From Burkholderiales bacterium RIFCSPHIGHO2_12_FULL_69_20 (GTDB lineage Bacteria; Pseudomonadota; Gammaproteobacteria; Burkholderiales; Burkholderiaceae_C), in assembly GCA_001770815.1 (NCBI GenBank), contig MESD01000167.1:1-64000 (forward strand): a stretch of DNA of 64,000 bases, written 5' to 3'. Below are positions 34,560 through 45,060 of this stretch, one piece after another (position 1 is the first letter of the stretch; each line of letters begins with the position of its first letter). Both the position numbers and the translations under genes were made by a program. The notes under the pieces were generated by a model. That model saw only the letters and a list, made by a program, of their open reading frames with translations. It was not told the origin of the DNA and searched no databases.

Positions 34560-36743
34560 ATGAGCACCGTCGTGAAGAACCTGCTGGTCGAACTGTTCGT
34601 CGAAGAGCTGCCGCCCAAGGCGCTGAAGAAGCTGGGCGAGGCGTTTGCCACCGGCCTGTCCGCGGGGCTGAAGGCGCAAGGGCTGCTGGGCGAGGCCTCG
34701 GTGGTGACGCCGTTCGCCTCGCCGCGCCGGCTGGCGGCGCACGTCACCGCGGTGGCATCCAAAGCCGCCGACCGCTCGGTGCTGCAGAAGCTGATGCCGG
34801 TGACCGTGGCGCTGGACGCCGCCGGCCAGCCCACGCCCGCGCTGCTGAAGAAACTGGCCGCGCTGGGCGCCGATGTGTCCGCCGTGCCCGGCCTCAAGCG
34901 CGCACCCGACGGCAAGGCCGAGGCGCTGTTCCTCGACAGCCTGGTGCCCGGTGCCACGCTGGCCGAGGGTCTGCAGAAGGCGCTGGCCGAGACGCTGGCC
35001 AAGTTGCCGATCCCCAAGGTGATGAGCTACCAGCTCGAGACCGGCACCGAGGCCGACTTCCGCCCGGGCTGGACGACGGTGCACTTCGTGCGTCCGGCCC
35101 ACGGCCTGGTGGCGCTGCACGGCGACGCGGTGGTGCCGGTCACGGCGCTGGGCCTGCAGGCCGGGCGCTTGACCCACGGCCACCGCTTCGAGGCGGCGAT
35201 CAGCCCGGTGGTGCTGCACGATGCCGACCACTACGCCGAGCAGCTGGCCGACGAAGGCGCGGTGATCGCCAGCTTTGCCGAACGCCGCGCCGAGATCACG
35301 CGCCAGCTGGCGGCGGTGGCGGCCGGCGCCGGTGCGGGCCTCAAGCCGATAGCCGACGACGCGCTGCTCGACGAGGTGACGGCGCTGGTCGAGCGGCCCA
35401 ACGTGCTGCTGTGCCAGTTCGAGCCCGAGTTCCTGGCCGTGCCGCCCGAGTGCCTGATCCTGACGATGAAGGCCAACCAGAAGTACTTTCCGCTGCTCGA
35501 TGCGGCCGGCAAGCTGACGCACCGCTTCCTGGTGGTCAGCAACATCCGCCCGGCCGATGCCAGCGCGGTGGTTGGCGGCAACGAGCGCGTGGTGCGCCCG
35601 CGCCTGGCCGATGCCAAGTTCTTCTTCGACCAGGACCGCAAGAAGACGCTGGAGTCGCGCGTGGCCGGCCTGGCCAAGGTGGTCTACCACGGCAAGCTGG
35701 GCAGCCAGGGTGAGCGTGCCGAGCGGGTGCGCGCGATCGCGCATGCCATCGTCAACCAGCTGCGCGAGCACACCCTGCCGTACACGGTGGAGGCCAAGGA
35801 CGAGTTCGACATGCTCGACCACAAGGCCAGCCAGGCCGCACGCCTGGCCAAGACCGACCTGCTGACCGACATGGTGGGCGAGTTTCCCGAGCTGCAGGGC
35901 ATCATGGGTGGCTACTACGCCCGCCACGAGGGCCTGCGCGACGGCGTGGCCATCGCCATCGAAGACCACTACAAGCCACGCTTTGCCGGTGACGCGCTGC
36001 CGCGCAACCACACCGGCACGGTGCTGGCGCTGGCCGACAAACTGGAGACGCTGGTGGGCCTGTTCGGCATCGGCGCGCTGCCCACCGGCGACAAAGACCC
36101 GTTTGCGCTGCGCCGCCATGCGCTGGGCGTGATCCGCATCCTGATCGAGAAGAACCTGCCGCTGCAGCTCGACGAGCTGATCGCCGCCGCGCAGGGCGTC
36201 TTCGCGCCCGAGCACCAGAGCGTGCCAGTGGCCGAGCCGCTGGCCGGCTTCCTGACCGACCGGCTGGCGGTGGCGCTGCGCGAGCAGGGCTACAGCGCGC
36301 AGGAGGTGGATGCGGTGCTGGCGCTGTGCCCCACGCGTCTGGGCGAGGTGCCGCGCAGGCTGGCGGCGGTGCGCACCTTCGCCGCGCTGCCCGAGGCCGC
36401 GCCGCTGGCCGCGGCCAACAAGCGCGTCGGCAACATCCTGAAGAAGAGCGAGGGCGGTGCCGCCGCGCAGGTGGACGTGGCGCTGCTGGTCGAGCCGGCC
36501 GAGGCCGCGCTGCAGGCCGCGCTGGCCTCGCTGGCGCCGGTGGCCGATGCGGTGTTCGAGAGCGGCGACTATGCCGCATCGCTGCAGGTGCTGGCCGGGC
36601 TGAAGGTGCCGGTCGATGCCTTCTTCGACGGCGTGATGGTCAATGCCGACGACCCGGCGCTGCGCGCCAATCGGCTGGCGCTGCTGGCCGCGCTGCACGC
36701 GGCGATGAACCGGGTCGCCGATCTGGCGCGATTGGCGTCCTGA
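34560..36743 (+). CDS. glyS: Glycyl-tRNA synthetase beta subunit
   Basis: KNLLVELFVEELPPKALKKLGEAFA; follows glyQ. Confidence 0.98.
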   Translation: MSTVVKNLLVELFVEELPPKALKKLGEAFATGLSAGLKAQGLLGEASVVTPFASPRRLAAHVTAVASKAADRSVLQKLMPVTVALDAAGQPTPALLKKLAALGADVSAVPGLKRAPDGKAEALFLDSLVPGATLAEGLQKALAETLAKLPIPKVMSYQLETGTEADFRPGWTTVHFVRPAHGLVALHGDAVVPVTALGLQAGRLTHGHRFEAAISPVVLHDADHYAEQLADEGAVIASFAERRAEITRQLAAVAAGAGAGLKPIADDALLDEVTALVERPNVLLCQFEPEFLAVPPECLILTMKANQKYFPLLDAAGKLTHRFLVVSNIRPADASAVVGGNERVVRPRLADAKFFFDQDRKKTLESRVAGLAKVVYHGKLGSQGERAERVRAIAHAIVNQLREHTLPYTVEAKDEFDMLDHKASQAARLAKTDLLTDMVGEFPELQGIMGGYYARHEGLRDGVAIAIEDHYKPRFAGDALPRNHTGTVLALADKLETLVGLFGIGALPTGDKDPFALRRHALGVIRILIEKNLPLQLDELIAAAQGVFAPEHQSVPVAEPLAGFLTDRLAVALREQGYSAQEVDAVLALCPTRLGEVPRRLAAVRTFAALPEAAPLAAANKRVGNILKKSEGGAAAQVDVALLVEPAEAALQAALASLAPVADAVFESGDYAASLQVLAGLKVPVDAFFDGVMVNADDPALRANRLALLAALHAAMNRVADLARLAS

Positions 36744-36780
36744 TCCACCTGTTCCAACTGACCAACGCCAAGCCACCACC

Positions 36781-37356
36781 ATGCAACACGTCGTCAAGCT
36801 CGTGATCCTCGGCCGCGACGGCATCCTCAACGACTTTCGCGACGACCACGTCAAGGCGCCCGAGGAGTGGTACCCCATCCCCGGCGCACTCGAGGCGGTG
36901 GCGCGCATGAACCACGCCGGCTGGCATGCGGTGGTGGCCACCAACCAGTCGGGCATCGGCCGCGGCATGATCGACATGGCCTCGGTCAATGCCGTGCATG
37001 CCCACATGCTGAAGTGCCTGATGGCGGTGGGCGGGCGCATCGACGCGGTGTTCTTCTGCCCGCACACGCCCGAAGACGGCTGCGACTGCCGCAAGCCCCA
37101 GCCCGGCCTGATGCGCGACATCGGCAAGCGCTACGGCATCGACCTGAAACAGGTGCCGATGGTGGCCGACACGCTGCGTGATCTGCAGGCCGCGCACGCC
37201 GCCGGCTGCGAGCCGCACCTGGTGCTGACCGGCCGCGCCGCCGGGCTGGACGCCCAGCAGGTGCAGCAGCTGGCCGGTCAGGTGCCCGGCACCCGGGTGC
37301 ACGACGACCTGCCCGCCTTTGCCGAATACCTGCTGTCGCGCGGCGCCGCCGCCTGA
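36781..37356 (+). CDS. gmhB: D-glycero-beta-D-manno-heptose 1,7-bisphosphate 7-phosphatase
   Basis: HAD phosphatase LVILGRDGILNDF...CPHTPEDGCDCRKPQPGLM. Confidence 0.9.
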   Translation: MQHVVKLVILGRDGILNDFRDDHVKAPEEWYPIPGALEAVARMNHAGWHAVVATNQSGIGRGMIDMASVNAVHAHMLKCLMAVGGRIDAVFFCPHTPEDGCDCRKPQPGLMRDIGKRYGIDLKQVPMVADTLRDLQAAHAAGCEPHLVLTGRAAGLDAQQVQQLAGQVPGTRVHDDLPAFAEYLLSRGAAA

Positions 37357-37374
37357 CGCCAACGAGCCCACCGA

Positions 37375-38142
37375 ATGATCTACCTGCGCAGTGCGCTCTA
37401 CATCGTGTACCTGCTGGTCACGCTGATCCCCTGGGCGCTGGTGGCCGTGGTGTTCTCGATCTTCCAGCGCGGCGCGCCGATGTACTGGCTGTGCGCCGGC
37501 TGGCTGAAGGCCAGCATCTGGGGCGCCAAGCTGATCTGCGGCGTCGACTACCGCGTGACGGGCCTGGCGCACCTGCCCAGCGCGGCCGACGCCAACGCCG
37601 CCGTGCTGCTGGCGCCCAAGCACCAGAGCACCTGGGAGACCTTTGCCTTCCCGGCGATCATGCCGCACCCGCTGGCCTACGTCTTCAAGCGCGAGCTGCT
37701 GTGGGTGCCGTTCTTCGGCTGGGCGATCGGCCGCATGGACATGATCCACATCGACCGCAGCCGCCGCACCGAGGCCTGGGCCAAGGTGCAGGCGCAGGGC
37801 AAGCGGCTGATGGCCCAGGGCAACTGGGTGATCATGTTCCCCGAGGGCACGCGCATCGCCCGCGGCGAGAGCGGCGACTACCAGTCCGGCGCTGCGCGCC
37901 TGGCCATCACCACCGGCACGCCCATCGTGCCGATCGCCGTCACCTCGGCGCGCTGCTGGCCGCGCAAGAGCTGGCTGTTGCGGCCCGGGCTGATCGAGGT
38001 GTCGATTGGCCGGCCGATCCCGGTGGCAGGCCGCCGCCCCGTCGAGCTGACGCGTGAGGTCGAGGCCTGGATCGAGGCCGAGATGCGCCGCCTCGACCCC
38101 GACGCCTACCCCACGCCCACCGAGGCGGCGGCGCGTTCGTAG
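37375..38142 (+). CDS. plsC: 1-acyl-sn-glycerol-3-phosphate acyltransferase
   Basis: KHQSTWETFAFP (HX4D-like box) and FPEGTRIARGE. Confidence 0.92.
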   Translation: MIYLRSALYIVYLLVTLIPWALVAVVFSIFQRGAPMYWLCAGWLKASIWGAKLICGVDYRVTGLAHLPSAADANAAVLLAPKHQSTWETFAFPAIMPHPLAYVFKRELLWVPFFGWAIGRMDMIHIDRSRRTEAWAKVQAQGKRLMAQGNWVIMFPEGTRIARGESGDYQSGAARLAITTGTPIVPIAVTSARCWPRKSWLLRPGLIEVSIGRPIPVAGRRPVELTREVEAWIEAEMRRLDPDAYPTPTEAAARS

Positions 38143-38153
38143 AATGCGCGGCC

Positions 38154-39056
38154 ATGGGTTCCCCCGGCCGCCCCGACGACGCGCAGCAGCTTTCGCTGTT
38201 CGATGCACCGGCGCCGGCTGCAGCCGAGCTGCCGCCATCGCACCGCGCCCGGCCTGACCCGGTGCCCGCGGCCCCGCCGCCCGGCCCGACCCCGGCCCCG
38301 CGCTTCCAGCACCCGCGTGCGCAGCGCAGAGTGGCGCTCGCCGGTCACCTGGTGGGCTATGAATTCCGCCGCGCGCGCCGCAGCAGCATCGGCTTCGTGG
38401 TCGGCGTCGAGGGCCTGAGCGTCAGCGCGCCGCGCTGGGTGGCGGTGGCCGAGGTCGAGCAGGCGCTGCAGGCCAAGGCCGCGTGGATCCTGCGCAAGCT
38501 GCACGAGCAGCACGAGCGCGCCCAGCGCCTGCAGGCCGCCAAGGTGGTGTGGCAGGACGGCACCTCGTTGCCCTTCCTGGGCGAGACGGTGATCGTGCTG
38601 CTCGATGCGCGTGTCACCGGCGCGCAGCTCAACAGCGAGGCAATGGCGCTGCCCGGCGTGCCGCGGCTCACGCTGCACCTGGGCCTGCCGCAGACGGCCG
38701 CGCAGGCGCAGATCCGCGACGCGGTGCAGAGCTGGCTGCAGCGCCAGGCCCGGCGCGTGTTCGAAGAGCGCTGCCAGCACTTCGCGCCGCGGCTGGGCGT
38801 GCACATCAAGCGGTTGTCGCTCAGCTCGGCCGCCACCCGCTGGGGCAGTGCCAGCGCCGACGGCTCGGTGCGGCTGAACTGGCGGCTGATCCACTTTGCG
38901 CTGCCGGTGATTGACTACGTCGTCACCCACGAACTGGCCCACCTGCGCGAGATGAACCACAGCGCGGCCTTCTGGGAGGTGGTGCGCTCGGTGCTGCCGG
39001 ATTTCGAGCGCCACCGTGGCGCGCTGCGCACCGAGGTGCTGCCGGCACTTGATTGA
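38154..39056 (+). CDS. YgjP-like M48-type metallopeptidase (DUF45)
   Basis: RWGSASADGSVRLNWRLIHFALPVIDYVVTHELAHLREMNHSAAFWEVV. Confidence 0.9.
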   Translation: MGSPGRPDDAQQLSLFDAPAPAAAELPPSHRARPDPVPAAPPPGPTPAPRFQHPRAQRRVALAGHLVGYEFRRARRSSIGFVVGVEGLSVSAPRWVAVAEVEQALQAKAAWILRKLHEQHERAQRLQAAKVVWQDGTSLPFLGETVIVLLDARVTGAQLNSEAMALPGVPRLTLHLGLPQTAAQAQIRDAVQSWLQRQARRVFEERCQHFAPRLGVHIKRLSLSSAATRWGSASADGSVRLNWRLIHFALPVIDYVVTHELAHLREMNHSAAFWEVVRSVLPDFERHRGALRTEVLPALD

Positions 39057-39099
39057 GGGGGTCTCCCCCCGCATTCCCACCTAAGGGGGGGGCGGTCGA

Positions 39100-39239
39100 T
39101 GGCGCCGGCCGGGCAAACTCAAGGCAACTGCTGTCGTCAGGCAACGCAGGGAGGAAACAGGCGCGGCGGCCCCCGGGGCGGTCAGCAAGCCAGGGATGGA
39201 AAAGCGGTGGTGGGCTGGCAACGGCCCACCACCGTTTTT
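39100..39239 (+). ncRNA. Candidate intergenic small RNA or 3'UTR-derived transcript (speculative)
   Basis: ORF-poor region ending in a strong intrinsic terminator; two unpaired-looking GGA motifs (cagGGAgg, cagGGAtgg). Confidence 0.3.
39205..39239 (+). terminator. Rho-independent terminator
   Basis: CGGTGGTGGGC-tggcaacg-GCCCACCACCG perfect 11-bp stem followed by TTTTT. Confidence 0.9.
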
Positions 39240-39323
39240 GCGTTCACCACCACCGGTCGGCACATCGCCACCATGCCGCCGCGGCGCCGCCACCACATCG
39301 CCATCGCCGGGGCGTGGGCTACA

Positions 39324-39339
39324 TTGACGTGCACGTCAA
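39324..39339. promoter_or_regulatory. Perfect palindrome TTGACGTGCACGTCAA upstream of the MerR-family gene, probable autoregulatory operator
   Basis: 16-bp perfect palindrome, 37 bp upstream of the regulator start. Confidence 0.75.
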
Positions 39340-39375
39340 CCGCCGATCCCGGCCCGCGCTGCCCACGCCGCCCCC

Positions 39376-39789
39376 ATGACCACCACCGCCCGCCCCGGCA
39401 AGACCTTCACCATCACCGAGCTGGCGCACGAGTTCGACGTCACGCCACGCGCGATCCGCTTCTACGAGGACCTGGGCCTGCTGTCACCGGCGCGTGTGGG
39501 CCGCAACCGCGTCTACGGCGGGCGCGACCGCACCCGGCTCAAGCTCACGCTGCGCGGCAAGCGGCTGGGTTTCTCGCTGCAGGAGATCAAGCAGCTGGTG
39601 ACGATGTACGACACCGAGAGCGACACCGCGCCGCAGCTCGACGCCTTTCTCGGCGCGCTGGCGGCACACCGCCAGCAGCTCGAGCAGCAGCTCGACGACA
39701 TCCGGATCACGCTCGACGAGCTGGCGCTGCACGAGGCGCGCTGCCGCCAGCTGCTGGCCACGGCCCAGAAGCGGCGCACCAAGCCCTGA
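39376..39789 (+). CDS. liuR: MerR-family regulator, LiuR-like (branched-chain amino acid/acyl-CoA catabolism)
   Basis: FTITELAHEFDVTPRAIRFYEDLGLLSPARVGRNRVYGGRDRTRLKLTLRGKRLGFSLQEIKQL; upstream of isovaleryl-CoA dehydrogenase. Confidence 0.85.
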   Translation: MTTTARPGKTFTITELAHEFDVTPRAIRFYEDLGLLSPARVGRNRVYGGRDRTRLKLTLRGKRLGFSLQEIKQLVTMYDTESDTAPQLDAFLGALAAHRQQLEQQLDDIRITLDELALHEARCRQLLATAQKRRTKP

Positions 39790-39853
39790 CGCAGCGATGC
39801 CCTGCGGTGCGTCGCCCGCCGCGCCGGCCGAACCGGCGGTGGTCTGGTTATCA

Positions 39854-39875
39854 TTGACGTTTACGTAAACGTCAA
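39854..39875. promoter_or_regulatory. Perfect palindrome TTGACGTTTACGTAAACGTCAA, probable LiuR operator for the downstream catabolic genes
   Basis: 22-bp perfect palindrome between the regulator and isovaleryl-CoA dehydrogenase; shares TTGACGTnnACGTnAA with 39324-39339. Confidence 0.8.
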
Positions 39876-40081
39876 GTTGATTGCCGATGACGGATCTGCC
39901 GAGCCTTGTCTTCGAGCCCCTGCCGCCGACGGCCTGGCGTGGCAGGATGGCGCCGATGGCCGGCCGCAGCGTGTGGTCACCTTGAGTGCCACGCTGATGT
40001 GCATCACCGGCCGCGCCAACGTGCGCCACTGAATCACCGCCCCTCAGCCCTTCCGCCCGCGAACCCCACCAAGGAGACCCC

Positions 40082-41263
40082 ATGAGCCAACTGCCCGGAC
40101 TCGACTTCCAGCTCGGTGAAGACATCGACGCCCTGCGCGACGCGGTGCAGGCCTTTGCCGCCGCCGAGATCGCCCCGCGTGCCGCCGAGATCGATCGCAA
40201 CGACCAGTTCCCGATGGACCTGTGGCGCAAGATGGGCGAGTTGGGCGTGCTGGGCATCACCGTGCCCGAGCAGTACGGCGGCGCCAACATGGGCTACCTG
40301 GCGCACATGGTGGCGATGGAGGAGATCAGCCGCGCCAGCGCGTCGGTGGGCCTGTCCTACGGCGCGCACAGCAACCTGTGCGTCAACCAGATCAAGCGCA
40401 ACGGCACCGAGGCGCAGCGCGCCAAGTACCTGCCCAAGCTGATCAGCGGCGAGCATGTGGGCGCGCTGGCGATGAGCGAGCCCGGCGCCGGCTCGGATGT
40501 CATCAGCATGAAGTTGAAGGCCGAAGACAAGGGCGGCTACTACGTCCTCAACGGCAGCAAGATGTGGATCACCAACGGCCCGGATGCCGACACGCTGGTG
40601 GTCTATGCCAAGACCGAGCCCGAGCTGGGTGCGAGGGGTGTCACCGCCCTCCTGATCGAGAAGACGATGAAGGGCTTCAGCGTGGCGCAGAAGCTCGACA
40701 AGCTGGGCATGCGCGGCAGCCACACCGGCGAGCTGGTGTTCAACAACGTCGAGGTGCCGGCGCAGAACGTGCTGGGCCAGGTGGGCGGCGGCGCGCGGGT
40801 GCTGATGAGCGGGCTGGACTACGAGCGCGCGGTGCTCACCGGCGGTCCGCTGGGCATCATGCAGAGCGTGATGGACAGCGTGGTGCCCTACATCCACGAC
40901 CGCAAGCAGTTCGGCCAGAGCATCGGCGAGTTCCAGCTGATCCAGGGCAAGGTGGCCGACATGTACACCGTGCTGCAGGCCGGCCGCAGCTTTGCCTACA
41001 CCGTGGCCAAGAACCTCGACAAATTGGGGGTCGAGCATGTGCGCCAGATCCGCAAGGACTGCGCCAGCGTGATCCTGTGGTGCGCCGAGAAGGCCACCTG
41101 GATGGCCGGCGAGGGCGTGCAGATCTTCGGCGGCAACGGCTACATCAACGACTACCCGCTGGGCCGCTTGTGGCGCGACGCCAAGCTCTACGAGATCGGC
41201 GCGGGCACCTCCGAGATCCGCCGCATGCTGATCGGCCGCGAGCTGTTTGCCGAGACCATGTAG
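40082..41263 (+). CDS. liuA: Isovaleryl-CoA dehydrogenase
   Basis: Acyl-CoA dehydrogenase with [21 protein letters not shown] and [42 protein letters not shown]. Confidence 0.92.
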   Translation: MSQLPGLDFQLGEDIDALRDAVQAFAAAEIAPRAAEIDRNDQFPMDLWRKMGELGVLGITVPEQYGGANMGYLAHMVAMEEISRASASVGLSYGAHSNLCVNQIKRNGTEAQRAKYLPKLISGEHVGALAMSEPGAGSDVISMKLKAEDKGGYYVLNGSKMWITNGPDADTLVVYAKTEPELGARGVTALLIEKTMKGFSVAQKLDKLGMRGSHTGELVFNNVEVPAQNVLGQVGGGARVLMSGLDYERAVLTGGPLGIMQSVMDSVVPYIHDRKQFGQSIGEFQLIQGKVADMYTVLQAGRSFAYTVAKNLDKLGVEHVRQIRKDCASVILWCAEKATWMAGEGVQIFGGNGYINDYPLGRLWRDAKLYEIGAGTSEIRRMLIGRELFAETM

Positions 41264-41349
41264 CCAGCGCGCCGGTCGCGCGGTTGCGCGGTAGCGCTCG
41301 CAGGCCCTGCTTAAACTGTGCGCTGCAACATCAACACCGATCGCACCCC

Positions 41350-42018
41350 ATGAGCGCTGAACTGCACGACCTGTTCGACAACAACCGCCGGTGGGCTGAA
41401 CGCACCAAGGCCCGCGAGCCCGACTTCTTCAGCCGCCTGGCGCAGCAGCAGAGCCCGCGCTACATGTGGATAGGCTGCGCCGACAGCCGCGTGCCGGCCA
41501 ACGAGATCCTGGGCCTCGACCCGGGCGAGGTGTTCGTGCACCGCAACGTGGCCAACGTGGTGGTGCACTCCGACCTGAACGCGCTGTCCACGTTGCAGTT
41601 CGCGGTGGAGCACCTGCGTGTCGAGCACATCATGGTGGTAGGCCACTACGGCTGCGCCGGCGTGCGCGCGGCGCTGCGCGGCATCCGCGTGGGCCTGGCC
41701 GACAACTGGCTGCGCCATGTGCAGGACGTGCGCCTGCGCCACCGCAAGCGGCTGCTGCACCTGCCCGCCGACGAGCAGGAAGACATCCTGTGCGAGATGA
41801 ACGTGATCGAGCAGGTCGGCAACGTGGCCCTGTCCACCGTGCTGCAGGACGCCTGGGCGCGGGGCCAGCCCGTGGCCGTGCACGGCTGGGTCTATGGCCT
41901 GCGCGACGGCCTGCTGAAGAACCTGGGCGTGACCATGGATCGATCCGAGTCGGTGATCCAGGTGTTTGCCGCGGCGATCAAGCGTTATCCCCGAGGTTTG
42001 GCCATCGACCAGGAGTGA
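41350..42018 (+). CDS. can: Beta-class carbonic anhydrase
   Basis: [35 protein letters not shown]...[14 protein letters not shown]. Confidence 0.96.
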   Translation: MSAELHDLFDNNRRWAERTKAREPDFFSRLAQQQSPRYMWIGCADSRVPANEILGLDPGEVFVHRNVANVVVHSDLNALSTLQFAVEHLRVEHIMVVGHYGCAGVRAALRGIRVGLADNWLRHVQDVRLRHRKRLLHLPADEQEDILCEMNVIEQVGNVALSTVLQDAWARGQPVAVHGWVYGLRDGLLKNLGVTMDRSESVIQVFAAAIKRYPRGLAIDQE

Positions 42019-42026
42019 GCCGCGTC

Positions 42027-43799
42027 ATGTTTCCCCATCGCCTGACGGACAGCCGCGCCTACAGCATCGCCGAAGTGATGCTCGACGGCTTCAACCGCCA
42101 TTACCGGCTGTTCTCCGAGACCAATCGCGAGGCCAAGCGCCGCTTCGAGCAGGCCGACTGGCACGGCCAGCAGCGCGCCCAGCGCGAGCGCATCGAGTTC
42201 TACGACACGCGGGTGGACGAGGCCGTCGAGCGGCTGCAAAACGAGTTCGACATCGCCAGCCTGTCGGACGACACCTGGCAGCAGATCAAGCTGCACTACA
42301 TCGGCCTGCTGGTCAACCACCACCAGCCCGAGCTGGCCGAGACCTTCTTCAACTCGGTCACCACCAAGATCCTGCACCACAGCTATTTCCGCAACGATTT
42401 CATCTTCGTGCGGCCGGCCGTCAGCACCGAGTACATCGAGAACGACGAGCCGGCCTCGCTGCCCACCTACCGCGCCTACTACCCCACGCGCGACACGCTG
42501 GCCGACACGCTGCTGCGCATCGTCGACAACTTCCAGCTGCAGCGGCCTTTTGAGGATCTGCCGCGCGACATCGCCGCGGTGCTCGACAAGCTGTACCGCC
42601 ATGTCGGCGACAAGGTGCGGCTGCGCGCCAACTTCCAGATCCAGGTGCTGTCGTCGATGTTCTTCCGCAACAAGGGCGGCTACATCATCGGCAAGATCGT
42701 CAACGGCTTCTCCGAGACGCCCTTCGTGCTGCCGGTGCTGCACAACGACCGCGGCCACCTCTACATCGACGCCGCGCTGTTTGCCGAGGACGACCTGCTG
42801 ATGGTGTTCAGCTTCGCGCGGGCCTACTTCATGGTCGACATGGAGATCCCGTCGGCCTATGTGCAGTTCTTGCGCTCGCTGATGCCACGCAAGCCGCGCA
42901 ACGAGATCTATTCGGCGCTGGGCCTGCAGAAGCAGGGCAAGAACAACTTCTACCGCGACTTCCTCTACCACCTGCGCCACAGCAGCGACCAGTTCGGCAT
43001 CGCCCCCGGCATCAAGGGCATGGTGATGCTGGTGTTCGACCTGCCCTCGTTCCCCTACGTGTTCAAGGTGATCAAGGATTTCTACCCGCCGCAGAAGGAC
43101 ACCAGCCGCGAGCTGATCAAGAGCAAGTACCTGCTGGTCAAGACGCACGACCGCGTGGGCCGCATGGCCGATACGCTGGAGTACACCAGCGTGGCCTTCC
43201 CGCGCTCGCGTGTCAGCGACGAGCTGCTGGCCGAGCTGCAGCACTTCTGCCCCAGCCAGATCGAGTTCGACGACGAGGCGCTGGTGATCCGGCACGTCTA
43301 CATCGAGCGCCGCATGATCCCGCTCAACATCTACCTGCAGGACGCCACGCCCGAGCAGATGGCGCATGCGGTGGTCGAATACGGCAACGCCATCAAGGAC
43401 CTGGTGGCGGCCAACATCTTTCCCGGCGACATGCTGTGGAAGAACTTCGGCGTCACCCGCCACGGCAAGGTGGTGTTCTACGACTACGACGAGATCGAAT
43501 ACATCACCGACTGCAACTTCCGCAAGGTGCCCAACCCGCGCAACGAGGAAGAAGAGATGTCGGGCGAGGTCTGGTACACGGTCGGCCCCAAGGACGTGTT
43601 CCCCGAGACCTTCGGCCCCTTTCTGCTGGGCAACGACGCGGTGCGCCAGGTCTTCATGAAGCACCACGCCGACCTGCTGGAAGCCTCGTTCTGGCAAGGC
43701 CACAAAGAGCGCATCAAGGCCGGCCATGTGCACGACGTGTTTCCGTACGACGCGCACAAGCGCTTTGCCCACACCCGCGCCGCGTCGCACGCGCCCTGA
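42027..43799 (+). CDS. aceK: Isocitrate dehydrogenase kinase/phosphatase
   Basis: Full-length AceK including [43 protein letters not shown] and [14 protein letters not shown]. Confidence 0.97.
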   Translation: MFPHRLTDSRAYSIAEVMLDGFNRHYRLFSETNREAKRRFEQADWHGQQRAQRERIEFYDTRVDEAVERLQNEFDIASLSDDTWQQIKLHYIGLLVNHHQPELAETFFNSVTTKILHHSYFRNDFIFVRPAVSTEYIENDEPASLPTYRAYYPTRDTLADTLLRIVDNFQLQRPFEDLPRDIAAVLDKLYRHVGDKVRLRANFQIQVLSSMFFRNKGGYIIGKIVNGFSETPFVLPVLHNDRGHLYIDAALFAEDDLLMVFSFARAYFMVDMEIPSAYVQFLRSLMPRKPRNEIYSALGLQKQGKNNFYRDFLYHLRHSSDQFGIAPGIKGMVMLVFDLPSFPYVFKVIKDFYPPQKDTSRELIKSKYLLVKTHDRVGRMADTLEYTSVAFPRSRVSDELLAELQHFCPSQIEFDDEALVIRHVYIERRMIPLNIYLQDATPEQMAHAVVEYGNAIKDLVAANIFPGDMLWKNFGVTRHGKVVFYDYDEIEYITDCNFRKVPNPRNEEEEMSGEVWYTVGPKDVFPETFGPFLLGNDAVRQVFMKHHADLLEASFWQGHKERIKAGHVHDVFPYDAHKRFAHTRAASHAP

Positions 43800-43848
43800 C
43801 GGCGCCGCTGCCTGCTGCGCCCTCTCTCTCCCACATCAGGAGCTTCTC

Positions 43849-45027
43849 ATGGCCGAATCCATCGTCATCGTCTCTGCCGCCCGCACGCCCATCGGTGGCC
43901 TGCTGGGTGATTTTTCGTCGCTCGCCGCGTGGGAATTGGGCGCGGTCGCCATCAAGGCCGCGGTCGAGCGCGCCGGCGTGCCCGGCAGCGCGATCGACGA
44001 GGTGCTGATGGGCAACTGCCTGATGGCCGGCCAGGGCCAGGCGCCCGCGCGCCAGGCCATGCGCCGCGCCGGCCTGCCCGACTCGGCCGGTGCGGTGACC
44101 CTGAGCAAGATGTGCGGCAGCGGCATGCGCGCGATGATGTTTGCCAACGACATGCTGATGACCGGCAGCGCCAACGTGATGGTGGCCGGTGGCATGGAGA
44201 GCATGACCAACGCGCCGCACCTGATGTTTGCGCGCAAGGGCGTGAAGTACGGCGCCGCGCAGCTGTTCGACCACATGGCGATGGACGGCCTGGAAGACGC
44301 CTACGAGCGAGGCAAGGCGATGGGCGTGTTTGCCGAGCAGTGCGTCGACAAGTACCAATTCAGCCGCGAGGCGCAAGACCAGTTCGCGATCACCTCCACC
44401 ACCCGTGCGCGCAGCGCCAACGAGGACGGCAGTTTTGCCTGGGAGATGGCGCCGGTCACGCTGGCGGGCAAGGCTGGCGATACGCTGATCGCGCAGGACG
44501 AGCAGCCGCGCAAGGCCAAGCTCGACAAGATCCCGGGTCTGAAACCGGCGTTCAAGAAGGACGGCACCATCACCGCCGCCAACGCCAGCAGCATCAGCGA
44601 CGGCGCCGCCGCGCTGGTGCTGATGCGTGAATCCACCGCCCGCCAGATGGGTGCCACGCCGATCGCCCGCATCGTGGCGCATGCGGTGCATGCGCAGGCG
44701 CCCGAGTGGTTTGCCACCGCGCCGGCCGGCGCCATCAACAAGGTGCTCAAGCAGGCCGGCTGGGACGCCAAGAGCGTCAACCTGTGGGAGGTCAACGAGG
44801 CCTTTGCCGCGGTGACCATGGCCGCGATGCGCGAGTTCGACCTGCCGCACGACATCGTCAACGTGCATGGCGGTGCTTGCGCGCTGGGCCACCCGATCGG
44901 CGCCTCGGGTGCACGCATCGTCGTCACGCTGCTGGGCGCGCTGCGCAAGCAGGGCTTGAAGCGCGGCGTGGCCGCGCTGTGCATCGGCGGCGGCGAGGCC
45001 ACCGCGCTGGCCGTCGAGATGCTCTGA
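43849..45027 (+). CDS. Acetyl-CoA C-acyltransferase (thiolase)
   Basis: SIVIVSAARTPIGGL...LSKMCGSGMRAM...NVHGGACALGHPIGASGARI...CIGGGEATALAVE. Confidence 0.95.
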   Translation: MAESIVIVSAARTPIGGLLGDFSSLAAWELGAVAIKAAVERAGVPGSAIDEVLMGNCLMAGQGQAPARQAMRRAGLPDSAGAVTLSKMCGSGMRAMMFANDMLMTGSANVMVAGGMESMTNAPHLMFARKGVKYGAAQLFDHMAMDGLEDAYERGKAMGVFAEQCVDKYQFSREAQDQFAITSTTRARSANEDGSFAWEMAPVTLAGKAGDTLIAQDEQPRKAKLDKIPGLKPAFKKDGTITAANASSISDGAAALVLMRESTARQMGATPIARIVAHAVHAQAPEWFATAPAGAINKVLKQAGWDAKSVNLWEVNEAFAAVTMAAMREFDLPHDIVNVHGGACALGHPIGASGARIVVTLLGALRKQGLKRGVAALCIGGGEATALAVEML

Positions 45028-45060
45028 CCCCTGTCCACTGATCCCCCGGAGACCCCCCCC

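Noticed and set aside
33576-37127. 1183-aa minus-strand ORF antisense to glyQ/glyS/gmhB
   Set aside because: High-GC shadow ORF: low-complexity H/R/Q/G-rich translation, opposite strongly supported glyQ and glyS.
39886-40032. Short reading frames between the regulator and isovaleryl-CoA dehydrogenase (e.g. MTDLPSLVFEPLPPTAWRGRMAPM; ...[23 protein letters not shown])
   Set aside because: Could be a gene remnant but no family was recognised and frames are short; leader-peptide or pseudogene status cannot be supported.
41985-43790. 601-aa minus-strand ORF antisense to aceK
   Set aside because: Shadow ORF; aceK is full length and well supported.
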